NCBI GenBank assembly: GCA_902594405.1
Contig: CACJMB010000003.1
Location: 62,001 to 126,000 of the forward strand
DNA: 64,000 nt
Direction: 5' to 3'
Source of the DNA: an uncultured Pelagibacteraceae bacterium
Lineage (GTDB): Bacteria; Pseudomonadota; Alphaproteobacteria; Pelagibacterales; Pelagibacteraceae
Position numbers and translations under genes: made by a program. Positions within the stretch are counted from its first letter, which is position 1; every line of letters begins with the position of its first letter. The notes under the pieces were generated by a model. The model saw only the letters and a list, made by a program, of their open reading frames with translations. It was not told where the DNA came from and ran no database searches. Shown piece after piece: positions 51,516 to 61,815 of the stretch.

Positions 51516-51980
51516 TTTTTTTACTTTTTCTTTAAGTTCTTTGTAAACATGATGTTTAAAATCAACAACAACATCAGTAATTAAATCTAAGTCAATCCAC
51601 TTCCAATCTAAAAATTCTGGATTAGATGTATTAATATTTATTTCATTATCATTTCCAATAAATCGCATTAAAAACCATTTTTGCTTCTGACCTTTGTACT
51701 TACCTTTCCAAATAATACCTAGTAATCTATCAGGTAAATCATAGGTTAATGTACCATCTAATTCTTTTATAAGTTCCACACTTTTGATACTTGTTTCTTC
51801 CTCTAGTTCTCTAAATGCAGCTTTTAAATTATCCTCTCCTTCATCAACACCACCCTGAGGCATTTGCCAAAAATTTTTAGGATTATCTATTCTTTTTGCT
51901 ACGAATACTTTATTTTCTTTATTCAATAACACAATTCCGACCCCACTTCTCAGTGGTAAATCTTTAAAATTTTTATTCAT
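51507..51980 (-). CDS. rppH: RNA pyrophosphohydrolase (Nudix hydrolase)
   Basis: 157 aa Nudix enzyme that removes pyrophosphate from 5' ends of mRNA and starts decay; the family also cleaves dinucleoside polyphosphates. The N-terminal 'LPLRSGVGIVLLNKENKVFV' region, 'WQMPQGGVDEGEDNLKAAF' and 'RELEEETSIKS' make up the Nudix box (~40-62). It is the last gene of the long minus-strand set beginning at rplU, and starts 1 bp after the ctpA stop. Confidence 0.9.
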   Translation of the reverse strand: MNKNFKDLPLRSGVGIVLLNKENKVFVAKRIDNPKNFWQMPQGGVDEGEDNLKAAFRELEEETSIKSVELIKELDGTLTYDLPDRLLGIIWKGKYKGQKQKWFLMRFIGNDNEININTSNPEFLDWKWIDLDLITDVVVDFKHHVYKELKEKVKKLI

Positions 51981-51981
51981 A

Positions 51982-53121
51982 TTATCCGTTAAGTAACTTA
52001 ATAGCGTAGTTTAATTGATTATCAGTATCAGTTTTTATTCTAAAATCATCACCTTCTTCATTTACTTCAATATCTGGTCTAACACCTACTTCAGAAATAG
52101 ATTTTCCAGAGGGAAGATAATATTTTGCGACAGTTAATCTGATAGCTCCACGATTTTTTAAAGGAATAATTGATTGCACAGAACCTTTACCAAAGCTATT
52201 TTCACCAACGATGATTGCTCTTTTGTGATCCTTTAAAGCTCCAGCAACAATTTCAGATGCAGATGCTGAACCATAGTTAATTAAAACTAATAATGTTTTT
52301 CCATCAGTAATATCTCCTTTTCTTGCAAACCATTTTCTATTTTCAGATTTTTTTCTACTTTTTGTTGAAACTATCTCTCCATTTTCTAGAAAAAAATCTG
52401 ATATCTTTATTGCTTGAGATAAAAGACCTCCAGGATTATTTCTTAAATCTAAAATAAATGAATTTAAGTTTTTATTTTTTTTAAGTTTTTTAATTTGCTT
52501 TTCTATTTGATCACTACTGTTATCGTTAAACGAAGTAAGCCTGATGTATCCAATATTTCCGTCTATAATTTCAGATTTTACAGATTGAACCTGAATAACT
52601 TCTCTTATGATATTAAATGTTAGCGCTTTTCTTTCACCTCTTCGTCTTACTGTTAACTCTATTCCAGAACCTACAGGTCCTCTCATTAAATCAACAGCTT
52701 CACTTAATGATTTTCCTTGAACCTGGACATCATTTATTTTGACTATGTAATCACCAGCTTTTAATCCAGCCCTAGATGCAGGTGTATCATCTATTGGTGA
52801 AATTACTTTTACCACACCAGCCTCCATGCTAACTTCAATTCCTAGTCCACCAAATTCACCACTAGTTTCTGTTTGCATTTCATCAAAAATTTTAGGAGAC
52901 ATGTAGGATGAATAAGGATCTAAGGATTGTAAAAGTCCATTGATAGCAGAGTCCATACTCTCAGATTGGTTGAACTCATCAACATACTCTTTATTAATTT
53001 TTTCTAGAACCTCACCGAAGAGATCAATTTTTTTATAAATATCAATTTCAGCTGAAATAACTGTTTTATTTAAATAAAAAACGGAAAAAAAAATTAATAA
53101 TAAAAATTTAATTTTTTTCAT
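51982..53121 (-). CDS. ctpA: C-terminal processing peptidase (S41 family)
   Basis: 379 aa from ATG 53121, which overlaps the rsfS stop as ATGA and gives a Sec signal peptide (MKKIKFLLLIFFSVFYLN, cleavage near ISA-E). The frame extends 12 codons further upstream into rsfS, which would spoil the signal. A PDZ domain ('GGLGIEVSMEAGVVKVISPI', 'AGLKAGDYIVKINDVQVQG') precedes the protease core with the Ser-Lys dyad in 'NYGSASASEIVAGAL' and 'GENSFGKGSVQS'. The protein acts in the periplasm on C-terminal tails of exported proteins. A fused peptidoglycan-binding domain is not present. Confidence 0.93.
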   Translation of the reverse strand: MKKIKFLLLIFFSVFYLNKTVISAEIDIYKKIDLFGEVLEKINKEYVDEFNQSESMDSAINGLLQSLDPYSSYMSPKIFDEMQTETSGEFGGLGIEVSMEAGVVKVISPIDDTPASRAGLKAGDYIVKINDVQVQGKSLSEAVDLMRGPVGSGIELTVRRRGERKALTFNIIREVIQVQSVKSEIIDGNIGYIRLTSFNDNSSDQIEKQIKKLKKNKNLNSFILDLRNNPGGLLSQAIKISDFFLENGEIVSTKSRKKSENRKWFARKGDITDGKTLLVLINYGSASASEIVAGALKDHKRAIIVGENSFGKGSVQSIIPLKNRGAIRLTVAKYYLPSGKSISEVGVRPDIEVNEEGDDFRIKTDTDNQLNYAIKLLNG

Positions 53122-53468
53122 ATCATCACTTTTTCTTTTGGAATTAGCTCTGACCAAATTTTTTCTAATTCATAAAATTTTCTTTTTTCTGGATGAAAAA
53201 TATGAACAATCAAATCAATCCCATCAACAAGTTTCCATTCTCCACTTTCTTTACCCTCAATTTTTGAGTCTTTTACACCGTTATTTTTAAGTTTTTCTAA
53301 AACTTGTTCTGATAAAGATTGAATATGTCTAGATGATGTTCCACTTGCTATGATCATGTAATCAGCCATAGAACTTTTGTCTTTAAGATCAATAGTTACA
53401 ATGTCTTGAGCTTTATTTAGATCTAGTGTGTTGATTACAATTTCTTTTAGGTCTGAAATTTTGTCCAT
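53118..53468 (-). CDS. rsfS: Ribosomal silencing factor RsfS
   Basis: 116 aa small protein that binds L14 and keeps the ribosomal subunits apart when nutrients are scarce. The core 'DIVTIDLKDKSSMADYMIIA' with 'SGTSSRHIQSLSEQVLEKL' and 'EGKESGEWKLVDGIDLIVHIF' are family hallmarks. It overlaps ctpA by 4 bp. The order nadD-rsfS is widely conserved. Confidence 0.95.
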   Translation of the reverse strand: MDKISDLKEIVINTLDLNKAQDIVTIDLKDKSSMADYMIIASGTSSRHIQSLSEQVLEKLKNNGVKDSKIEGKESGEWKLVDGIDLIVHIFHPEKRKFYELEKIWSELIPKEKVMI

Positions 53469-53485
53469 TAATTGAATTTAGATTA

Positions 53486-54007
53486 TCAAATTTTTCTTAA
53501 TTGAGAAGATGAAATGTTGACTTTATTAAACTCAATAAACTCTAGATTGGTCTTATTAAGTTGCTTAAATGTCTTTGATTTTAAAGAATTTTTTTTATAC
53601 CCATGTCTATCAAAAACTAGGATGTTACATTTTTGTGAAATTAATTTAGATTTATACCATTTATGAAAATTAATAAGGTTGTCGGCACCCATTAAAAAAT
53701 AAATTTCAATTCTTTTATCTTTTTTTAAATGATTGATTAAATTAATAGTTTTATTTGATTTAATAATTTTTTCATAAAATTTAACCTTAATAAATGAATT
53801 TGTACTAATAATTTTTTTACAATATTTAATTCTGTTAGCAACAGATGTCTTGCTCTCTATTTTAAATGGATTTTTTTTTGTAATTGCCCAAATAACTTTT
53901 TTGAGTTTGAATCTTTTTTTTGCTTCCTTAGAAATTGCCAAATGTCCTTTATGAGCAGGATCAAACGATCCACCTAATACACCAATTTTTATTTTTGTTT
54001 TATTCAA
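53486..54007 (-). CDS. nadD: Nicotinate-nucleotide adenylyltransferase
   Basis: 173 aa nucleotidyltransferase that makes deamido-NAD. The HxGH-type loop 'GVLGGSFDPAHKGHLAIS' (~9-26) and the C-terminal 'NISSSQLRK' (a shortened ISSTxIR motif) are present. It is short for the family (190-215 aa): the sequence ends right after the ISS-x-x-R motif, so the usual C-terminal helices are missing. It starts 1 bp after proA, and rsfS follows. Confidence 0.9.
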   Translation of the reverse strand: MNKTKIKIGVLGGSFDPAHKGHLAISKEAKKRFKLKKVIWAITKKNPFKIESKTSVANRIKYCKKIISTNSFIKVKFYEKIIKSNKTINLINHLKKDKRIEIYFLMGADNLINFHKWYKSKLISQKCNILVFDRHGYKKNSLKSKTFKQLNKTNLEFIEFNKVNISSSQLRKI

Positions 54008-54008
54008 T

Positions 54009-55259
54009 TTAATTTCTTATTTTACCATTACTAGTGATTTCATATTTATATGAAATCAATTGATTTAAACCTACAGGACCTCTTGGTGGTAGCGTATTAG
54101 TAGAAATTCCAACTTCTCCACCAAATCCAAATTCACCGCCATCAGCAAATTGAGTTGAGGTATTATGCATTGCAATTGAGCTTTTAACATTTTTTAGGAA
54201 ATATTTTGCTGTCTTTTTATTTTTTGTAATGATGGAGTCAGTGTGCATAGTTCCATATTTGTTAATATGCTTAATTGCCTCTTCAGAATTTTTAACAACT
54301 TTAACAGATACAATTGATGATAAATATTCAGTTGACCAATCTTTTTCTTTTGCAGGATATACTTGACCATTGTAATAACTTTTCAAAATCTTATCGCCAA
54401 TTATTTTACAACCACTATTTTCAAGTTCTTGCAAAATAGGATTACTAAATTTTTTGACTATATTTTTATGAATAAGAATAGTTTCAGTTGCACCACAAAT
54501 ACTTGTATTTCTTAATTTAGCGTTATAGACAATTTCTTTAGCCATTTTTAATTCTGCATCTTTATCTATATAAGTATGACAAAGCCCCTCTAAGTGCCCG
54601 ATTATAGGTACTTTGGATAATTCTAAAACTTTTTTGACTAAATTTTTTCCACCACGAGGTATGATGACATCGATATATTTTTTCATCTTAGAAAGCATAA
54701 TATCCACAAGCTTCCTTTTTTTTGAATCAATAAATTGTATAAAGTTTTCATTAACTTTATTTTTTTTAAGTGCTTTTCTAAACAGCTTAGCTAAAGCTTT
54801 ATTTGAATTTATGGCCTCAGAGCCTCCTTTCAAAATCACTACATTTCCAGATTTAAAACAAAGACTAGCAACATCTGAAGTTACATTTGGTCTACTTTCA
54901 TAAATAACCCCAATAACTCCAATTGGTATTGAAACTCTTTTAATATTCAAACCATTTGGTCTTTTCCATTTTTCTAAAGTGCTATCTATAGGATCCCTTA
55001 ATTTAGCTATTTTTAAAATAGAATTTATAATTCCATCTAATTTATTTTCATTTAAATGAAGTCTTTTGATTAAGTTTTCTTTTAACCCTTTTTTTCTTGC
55101 GTAATTAATATCTTTTGAATTTTGATTAATAATAAATTTTTTTTCATTCTTAATTAATTTCGCGTAATCATTTAAGACTTTATTTTTTACTTCAGTTGTA
55201 ACTTTATACTCACTAGCTTTTCGAGCCTTTATTCCAATTAAATTCATATATTTAATCAT
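54009..55259 (-). CDS. proA: Gamma-glutamyl phosphate reductase
   Basis: 416 aa NADPH-dependent enzyme of the aldehyde-dehydrogenase fold, second step of proline synthesis. 'IPIGVIGVIYESRPNVTSDV' (~112-131), the catalytic Cys in 'NTSICGATETILIH' and 'QFADGGEFGFGGEVGISTN' near the C-terminus are diagnostic. The ATG at 55259 is the base after the proB stop. A second in-frame ATG four codons in is an equally possible start. Confidence 0.96.
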   Translation of the reverse strand: MIKYMNLIGIKARKASEYKVTTEVKNKVLNDYAKLIKNEKKFIINQNSKDINYARKKGLKENLIKRLHLNENKLDGIINSILKIAKLRDPIDSTLEKWKRPNGLNIKRVSIPIGVIGVIYESRPNVTSDVASLCFKSGNVVILKGGSEAINSNKALAKLFRKALKKNKVNENFIQFIDSKKRKLVDIMLSKMKKYIDVIIPRGGKNLVKKVLELSKVPIIGHLEGLCHTYIDKDAELKMAKEIVYNAKLRNTSICGATETILIHKNIVKKFSNPILQELENSGCKIIGDKILKSYYNGQVYPAKEKDWSTEYLSSIVSVKVVKNSEEAIKHINKYGTMHTDSIITKNKKTAKYFLKNVKSSIAMHNTSTQFADGGEFGFGGEVGISTNTLPPRGPVGLNQLISYKYEITSNGKIRN

Positions 55260-57354
<2,095 letters not shown>

Positions 57355-57370
57355 TTAATTGGTTGTACTA

Positions 57371-57625
57371 TTAATTGGGCTTTACAGAAACGAAAGTTCT
57401 ATCTGATTTAGATTTTTTGAAAACAACTTTCCCTTTAACAACTGAAAATATTGAATGATCTTTACCCATACCAACATTTTCACCTGGAAAAATCTTAGTT
57501 CCTCTTTGTCTAACAATTATGTTTCCAGGAATTACTGTTTCACCACCATACTTTTTTACACCAAGTCTTCTACCGGCACTATCTCGTCCGTTTCGTGATG
57601 ATCCACCTGCTTTTTTTGTTGCCAT
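57371..57625 (-). CDS. rpmA: 50S ribosomal protein L27
   Basis: 84 aa ribosomal protein whose N-terminal tail reaches the peptidyl-transferase centre. '[20 protein letters not shown]', '[20 protein letters not shown]' and '[19 protein letters not shown]' are near consensus over the full length. It lies 14 bp after rplU and 31 bp before obgE. Confidence 0.98.
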   Translation of the reverse strand: MATKKAGGSSRNGRDSAGRRLGVKKYGGETVIPGNIIVRQRGTKIFPGENVGMGKDHSIFSVVKGKVVFKKSKSDRTFVSVKPN

Positions 57626-57639
57626 AATTTACCTAATAA

Positions 57640-58038
57640 CTATTTGCTTACTGCTTCCTTAACTTCTTCTTTATTTGAAGTTTTAGAAATTTTTTCAGCT
57701 TCTGATAACACTTTACCATCTTTTGAAAAAATTTTGTTAATTCTTATCATAGAATATTGTTGTCTATGCCCATTTTTTCTTCTTGAATTTTGTCTTCTTC
57801 TTTTTTTAAAAATTAAAATAGTTCTATTTTTGCTATTTTGAATTAAATCAGCCTCTACTTTTGCACCTTCAACATTTGGAGTTCCAATTTCAATTGATTT
57901 ATCATCACCATATGCCAAGATTTCATTAAACTCTATTTTAGTCTCAGGTTTAGAGTCTGGTAGTTTTTCAATTTTTAGAATTTCTCCAGATTTTACTTTA
58001 TACTGTTTTCCACCTGTTTTTATTACTGCGTATGACAT
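57640..58038 (-). CDS. rplU: 50S ribosomal protein L21
   Basis: 132 aa; the L21 core (~1-103) starts 'MSYAVIKTGGKQYKVKSGEI' and includes 'KIEFNEILAYGDD' and 'KKRRRQNSRRKNGHRQQYSM'. About 30 extra residues at the C-terminus are charged (KVLSEAEKISKTSNKEEVKE), milder than the tails of S16 and L19. It is the first gene of a nine-gene minus-strand run, with a good promoter just upstream. Confidence 0.96.
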   Translation of the reverse strand: MSYAVIKTGGKQYKVKSGEILKIEKLPDSKPETKIEFNEILAYGDDKSIEIGTPNVEGAKVEADLIQNSKNRTILIFKKRRRQNSRRKNGHRQQYSMIRINKIFSKDGKVLSEAEKISKTSNKEEVKEAVSK

Positions 58039-58064
58039 AGTATGATTTAATTTAAAGTTACCGC

Positions 58065-58092
58065 AATATAGTTGTAGTCAGCCTTTAGTCAA
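58065..58092 (-). promoter_or_regulatory. Putative promoter of the rplU operon
   Basis: On the minus strand, TTGACT (58092-58087) and TATATT (58070-58065) are 16 bp apart, 27 bp before the rplU ATG. This is a strong housekeeping-type match. The -35 box lies in the short gap after the gloB stop codon. Confidence 0.6.
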
Positions 58093-58102
58093 GCCGAATT
58101 AA

Positions 58103-58822
58103 TTAGAAATTATCCTTAAAATCTCTTAATTTTGAAAAGGTTTCTACATCTTTTGCTCTTAAAAATATATTACAATCCAATTCCTCTTTTAAAGTTGAGG
58201 GTATGGTAGGAATTCCATTTTCTCTGAATTTTTCTATTTTTTCTATTTTTTTTTGTAAATCTTTATTCTCAGAATCATATTTTTTACAAAATTTTGCATT
58301 GTTAAGAGTGTATTCATGACCACAATAAATTTTTGTCTCTTTTGGTAATAATTTAATTTTGTTCAAAGACTCAAACATTTCTTCATAAGAGCCTTCAAAT
58401 ATTTTTCCGCAGCCAAGTGAAAAAAGTGTATCTCCAGTAAAAACTAATTTTTCTTTAAAAAAATTAAAACAAATATGTCCTGATGTGTGTCCAGGTATAT
58501 GCATAATTTTAGCTTCAAAGTTTTCAGCTTTCCATATTTGATTATCTTCTAACAATATGTCTATTCCGGGAATTCTTTTTGAGTCTCCTTTAAAACCTAC
58601 AACAACTGATCCATATTTTTTTTTTAATTCTTGATTTCCTCCAATGTGATCATAGTGATGATGAGTATTAAGAATGTATTTTAATTTTATATTTTTATTC
58701 TTTAGGAAATTTATTATTGGCTCAGCCTCACTAGGATCTACAATACACGCAGAATTGTTATTCTCGTCTATTATTAAATAGCTATAATTGTCTTGAAGAC
58801 AAGATATAATTTCAATACGCAT
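58103..58822 (-). CDS. gloB: Hydroxyacylglutathione hydrolase (glyoxalase II)
   Basis: 239 aa metallo-beta-lactamase-fold thioesterase that splits S-lactoylglutathione in methylglyoxal detoxification. The metal site 'NTHHHYDHIGGN' (~52-63), 'HIPGHTSGHICF', 'FTGDTLFSLGCGKIFEG' and 'KIYCGHEYTLNNAKF' are all present. The C-terminal substrate domain is shortened by about 15 residues against typical 255-aa enzymes. It follows metW by 1 bp. Confidence 0.93.
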   Translation of the reverse strand: MRIEIISCLQDNYSYLIIDENNNSACIVDPSEAEPIINFLKNKNIKLKYILNTHHHYDHIGGNQELKKKYGSVVVGFKGDSKRIPGIDILLEDNQIWKAENFEAKIMHIPGHTSGHICFNFFKEKLVFTGDTLFSLGCGKIFEGSYEEMFESLNKIKLLPKETKIYCGHEYTLNNAKFCKKYDSENKDLQKKIEKIEKFRENGIPTIPSTLKEELDCNIFLRAKDVETFSKLRDFKDNF

Positions 58823-58823
58823 T

Positions 58824-59420
58824 TTATTTTTCTATCAAAAATATACCTAGATCTGCAAACAAATTTTTAACGCCTAAATTACTCTGATTTATTATTGATG
58901 AATTAAGATTATTTAAAGCGAGTGATTTAAAAATCTTTATATCTTTTGATTTTACAAAATGAAAAAAATCTTTGATTGTGCACATGTGTAAATTTGGAGT
59001 GTTATACCATTCATCTGGTAATGTTTTTGTAATTGGCATTGTACCTTTAAATAATAAATGAAATCTTACTTTCCAGTATCCAAAATTAGGAATCGTAACT
59101 ATTGCTTTTTTTCCAACTCTTAAGAGTTCATCTAAAACTAATTCAGGATTAAGAAAAGCTTGAAGCGTTTGACTTAAAACAACATAATCAAATGATTTGT
59201 CTGGAAATTGCTTTAAATCTTTTTCAGCATTTCCTTCAATTACAGTTAAACCTTTAGCAATACATTCTTGCACCTTTTCTTTTGAAATCTCTAATCCTCT
59301 TATATTTATGTTTTTATTATCCTTTAAAAATTTCATCAAAGTTCCATCGGCACAACCTACATCTAATACTTTCTTATCTTTTTCAATTAAATCTGCTATT
59401 ACCTGAAATTCATTTTTCAT
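58824..59420 (-). CDS. metW: Methionine biosynthesis protein MetW
   Basis: 198 aa protein with a class I methyltransferase fold: 'VLDVGCADGTLMKFLKD' (~18-34) and 'FDYVVLSQTLQAFLNPELVL' match MetW. It is always next to metX in alphaproteobacteria; the pair is thought to act together in homoserine acetylation, MetW probably assisting MetX. Here it starts 2 bp after metX and precedes gloB. Confidence 0.93.
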   Translation of the reverse strand: MKNEFQVIADLIEKDKKVLDVGCADGTLMKFLKDNKNINIRGLEISKEKVQECIAKGLTVIEGNAEKDLKQFPDKSFDYVVLSQTLQAFLNPELVLDELLRVGKKAIVTIPNFGYWKVRFHLLFKGTMPITKTLPDEWYNTPNLHMCTIKDFFHFVKSKDIKIFKSLALNNLNSSIINQSNLGVKNLFADLGIFLIEK

Positions 59421-59422
59421 AA

Positions 59423-60538
59423 TTAATTTTCTTCGTAAGATTTATCTAAAAAGTTTTTAAGTGCACTCAAGAAATCAGGAACGTCTAGTAAAAATGAGTC
59501 ATGACCTTTATCTGACTCAATTTCTACAAATCCAACATCAGCTCCTATTGAGTTTAAAGCAATCACAATATCTTTGTTTTCTTGGGTTGGATAAAGCCAA
59601 TCTGAAGTAAAAGAAATTATAAAAAATTTCGCGTTTGTATTTACAAATGCTTCTGAAAGATTACCATTGAATTGCTTAGCTAAATCAAAATAATCCATAG
59701 CTCTAGTAATATAAAGATAACTATTTGCATCAAATCTATCTACGAAAACTGAGCCCTGATATCTTAAATAACTTTCTATTTGAAAATCAGCGTCAAATCC
59801 AAATTTAAGATCTTCTCTTTCTTGTAACTTTCTTCCAAATTTTTCCTGCAAACCTTTTTTAGATAAATAAGTAATATGAGCTGCCATTCTAGCTACTGCC
59901 AATCCTTTTCCAGGATTAGTATCATTTGATGTATAATTTCCATCCTTCCAGTTACTATCAGCTGTAATAGCTTGTCTACCCAGCTCGTTAAAAGCAATAT
60001 TTTGAGCTGAATGACTAGATGTGGTTGCTATCGGTATCACTGTTTTAGATTTATCAGGAAAGTTGCTAATAAACTGAAGGACTTGCATACCTCCCATTGA
60101 ACCACCAGTTATAGAAAACAGTTTATCAATACCAAAATGATCAAGTAAATTATATTGAGCATTCACCATATCATTAATTGTAATAACAGGAAAATTTGTT
60201 CCAAAAATTTTTTGATCAGGATCTTTATGACTTGGTCCGTATGATCCCATACATCCACCAATTACGTTGGAGCAAATAACAAAATATTTATTCGTATCGA
60301 TAGCCTTATCAGGACCTACTGCATAACTCCACCAACCCTCTTTGTTAGTTACAGGGTTTATTCCGGTTACAAATTGATCTCCTGTTAGAGCATGAAAAAT
60401 TAATATTGCATTATCTTTTTTTGAATTAAGTGAACCGTAAGTTTCATAGGCTATCGGAAAATCTTTTATGGTCTTTCCACAGTCTAATTTTAGTGGTTTC
60501 TTTATAATTAAAGTTTTTATGTTTTTCTCAGTATTCAT
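59423..60538 (-). CDS. metX: Homoserine O-acetyltransferase
   Basis: 371 aa alpha/beta-hydrolase-fold acyltransferase that activates homoserine for methionine synthesis. '[20 protein letters not shown]' region, '[19 protein letters not shown]', the nucleophile in '[14 protein letters not shown]' (~144), the Asp in '[14 protein letters not shown]' and His in '[13 protein letters not shown]' form a complete triad. Some members use succinyl-CoA; sequence alone does not settle this. The leader carries a SAM-II riboswitch, so the gene is likely shut off when SAM is plentiful. Confidence 0.95.
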   Translation of the reverse strand: MNTEKNIKTLIIKKPLKLDCGKTIKDFPIAYETYGSLNSKKDNAILIFHALTGDQFVTGINPVTNKEGWWSYAVGPDKAIDTNKYFVICSNVIGGCMGSYGPSHKDPDQKIFGTNFPVITINDMVNAQYNLLDHFGIDKLFSITGGSMGGMQVLQFISNFPDKSKTVIPIATTSSHSAQNIAFNELGRQAITADSNWKDGNYTSNDTNPGKGLAVARMAAHITYLSKKGLQEKFGRKLQEREDLKFGFDADFQIESYLRYQGSVFVDRFDANSYLYITRAMDYFDLAKQFNGNLSEAFVNTNAKFFIISFTSDWLYPTQENKDIVIALNSIGADVGFVEIESDKGHDSFLLDVPDFLSALKNFLDKSYEEN

Positions 60539-60572
60539 AGTTTTTGACTGTTTCGAATTGTGAGAAAAAAAA

Positions 60573-60622
60573 CTATTTTAGCGGTTTTTTTTAAGCGCTC
60601 GCAATTCAGTTAAATCAGCGCA
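60573..60622 (-). promoter_or_regulatory. SAM-II riboswitch upstream of metX
   Basis: Read on the minus strand, the element begins ATGCGCTGATTTAAC, continues TGAATTGCGAGCGC, then an A-rich linker and CCGCTAAAAT. This is the SAM-II order: GCGCT (P1 5'), GATTTAA, ATTGCGAGCGC (P1 3') and the pseudoknot segment GCTAAA. P1 pairs 60617-60621 with 60595-60599. SAM-II is known upstream of met genes in alphaproteobacteria and marine metagenomes, which fits metX 34 bp downstream. Binding of SAM should form the pseudoknot close to the ribosome site and block translation. Confidence 0.9.
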
Positions 60623-60627
60623 TAATT

Positions 60628-60656
60628 TTTTTACTAGAACTTATTTATTATGTCAA
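60628..60656 (-). promoter_or_regulatory. Promoter of metX-metW-gloB
   Basis: On the minus strand, a perfect TTGACA (60656-60651), 17-bp spacer and TAAAAA (60633-60628). The expected start site, near 60621, falls on the first bases of the SAM-II element, which supports both calls. Confidence 0.6.
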
Positions 60657-60683
60657 TTTTTTAAAAAAACCTCTTATTCTCTA

Positions 60684-60701
60684 TAAAATTTTGTAATTTT
60701 A
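60684..60701 (+). other. AT-rich inverted repeat in the metX/hisC divergent region
   Basis: TAAAATT and AATTTTA form a perfect 7-bp inverted repeat around TTGT, 28 bp before hisC. It could be an operator or a leader hairpin of hisC. With only A-T pairs, chance is a fair explanation. Confidence 0.25.
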
Positions 60702-60729
60702 TCTATAAAGAGCACATAAATTAAAAAAA

Positions 60730-61815
60730 ATGATAACTCCAAATTTCAAAAAATTTAAAATTGAGGCTTATAAGCCTGGTAAATCAAAAGTTAAGAAACT
60801 TAAGAACGTCATTAAGCTTTCTGCAAATGAGTCTGCTTTAGGTATGAGCCCTAAAGCAAAGAAAATAATATCAAATAAAAATCTGAATTTAGATAAATAT
60901 CCAGATGGAAAATCTCAAAATTTAAGAAAAGCAATATCTAAAGCATATAAATGCAATTCTGAGAAAATTATTTGTGGAGCTGGTTCAGATGAAGTTATTC
61001 AAATGCTCTGCCAGTTGTTTTTAAACCCAAAAGATGAGGTTGTGGTACCAGAATACAGTTTTTTAATGTACAGAATTTACTCAAAAATTGTAGGTGCAAA
61101 AGTTGTATATGCAAAAGAAATTAATTTTAAAGTTTCAGTAAATGAAATTTTAAAAAAAATAACAAAAAAAACTAAAATCGTGTTTATAGCTAACCCAAAC
61201 AATCCTACAGGAACTTACTTAACGAAAATAGAAGTTTTAGAATTAAGAAAAAAATTAAATAAAAAAATTTTACTAGTTATAGATGATGCCTATGCAGAAT
61301 ATATGAAAAACAAAGATTATTCATCCGGGTTAGATTTGTTTAAAAATAAAAACAATGTTTTCATCCTTAGAACTTTTTCAAAAATGTTTGGATTAGCTTC
61401 TCTGAGAGTAGGTTGGGGCTATGGATCAAAAAAAATAGTTGATGCGCTAAATGTTATAAAACCACCATTTAATGTAAATGGTATTGCTCAATTAGCTGCC
61501 ACCGAGTCACTGAAAGATAGAGCTTTCATAACTAAATCGATTAGACATAATTTATTATATTCTGAAAAAATTAAGAAATTTCTTGAGACATATAATATTT
61601 TTTCAAATTCAGTTTCAGCAAATTTTTTGTTACTTAATTTTGAAAAATGCAGATATTCAGCAAAATTTTTGTATGAAAAACTTAAAAATAAGGGAATTAT
61701 TTTAAGATCAACAGAAGATGGTTATCATATAAAGAATAAATTAAGGTTAACTATTGGATCTAAAAAAGAAAACTTAAAATTTATGAGTGTTATTAAGCAA
61801 GTATTGAAAAAATGA
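60730..61815 (+). CDS. hisC: Histidinol-phosphate / aromatic aminotransferase
   Basis: 361 aa fold-type I PLP aminotransferase. 'KLSANESALGMSPKAKKII' near residues 29-47, 'NPNNPTGTY' (~153-161), the PLP Lys in 'RTFSKMFGLASLRVGWG' and a C-terminal Arg in 'RLTIGSKKEN' are intact. It overlaps tyrC by 4 bp. Many alphaproteobacteria keep a hisC-tyrC pair, so it probably serves both histidine synthesis and transamination of prephenate or aromatic keto acids. Confidence 0.92.
   Translation: MITPNFKKFKIEAYKPGKSKVKKLKNVIKLSANESALGMSPKAKKIISNKNLNLDKYPDGKSQNLRKAISKAYKCNSEKIICGAGSDEVIQMLCQLFLNPKDEVVVPEYSFLMYRIYSKIVGAKVVYAKEINFKVSVNEILKKITKKTKIVFIANPNNPTGTYLTKIEVLELRKKLNKKILLVIDDAYAEYMKNKDYSSGLDLFKNKNNVFILRTFSKMFGLASLRVGWGYGSKKIVDALNVIKPPFNVNGIAQLAATESLKDRAFITKSIRHNLLYSEKIKKFLETYNIFSNSVSANFLLLNFEKCRYSAKFLYEKLKNKGIILRSTEDGYHIKNKLRLTIGSKKENLKFMSVIKQVLKK

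Noticed and set aside
53122..53157. Twelve-residue extension of CtpA upstream of 53121
   Set aside because: It would bury the Sec signal peptide; the ATGA overlap with rsfS is the natural coupled start.
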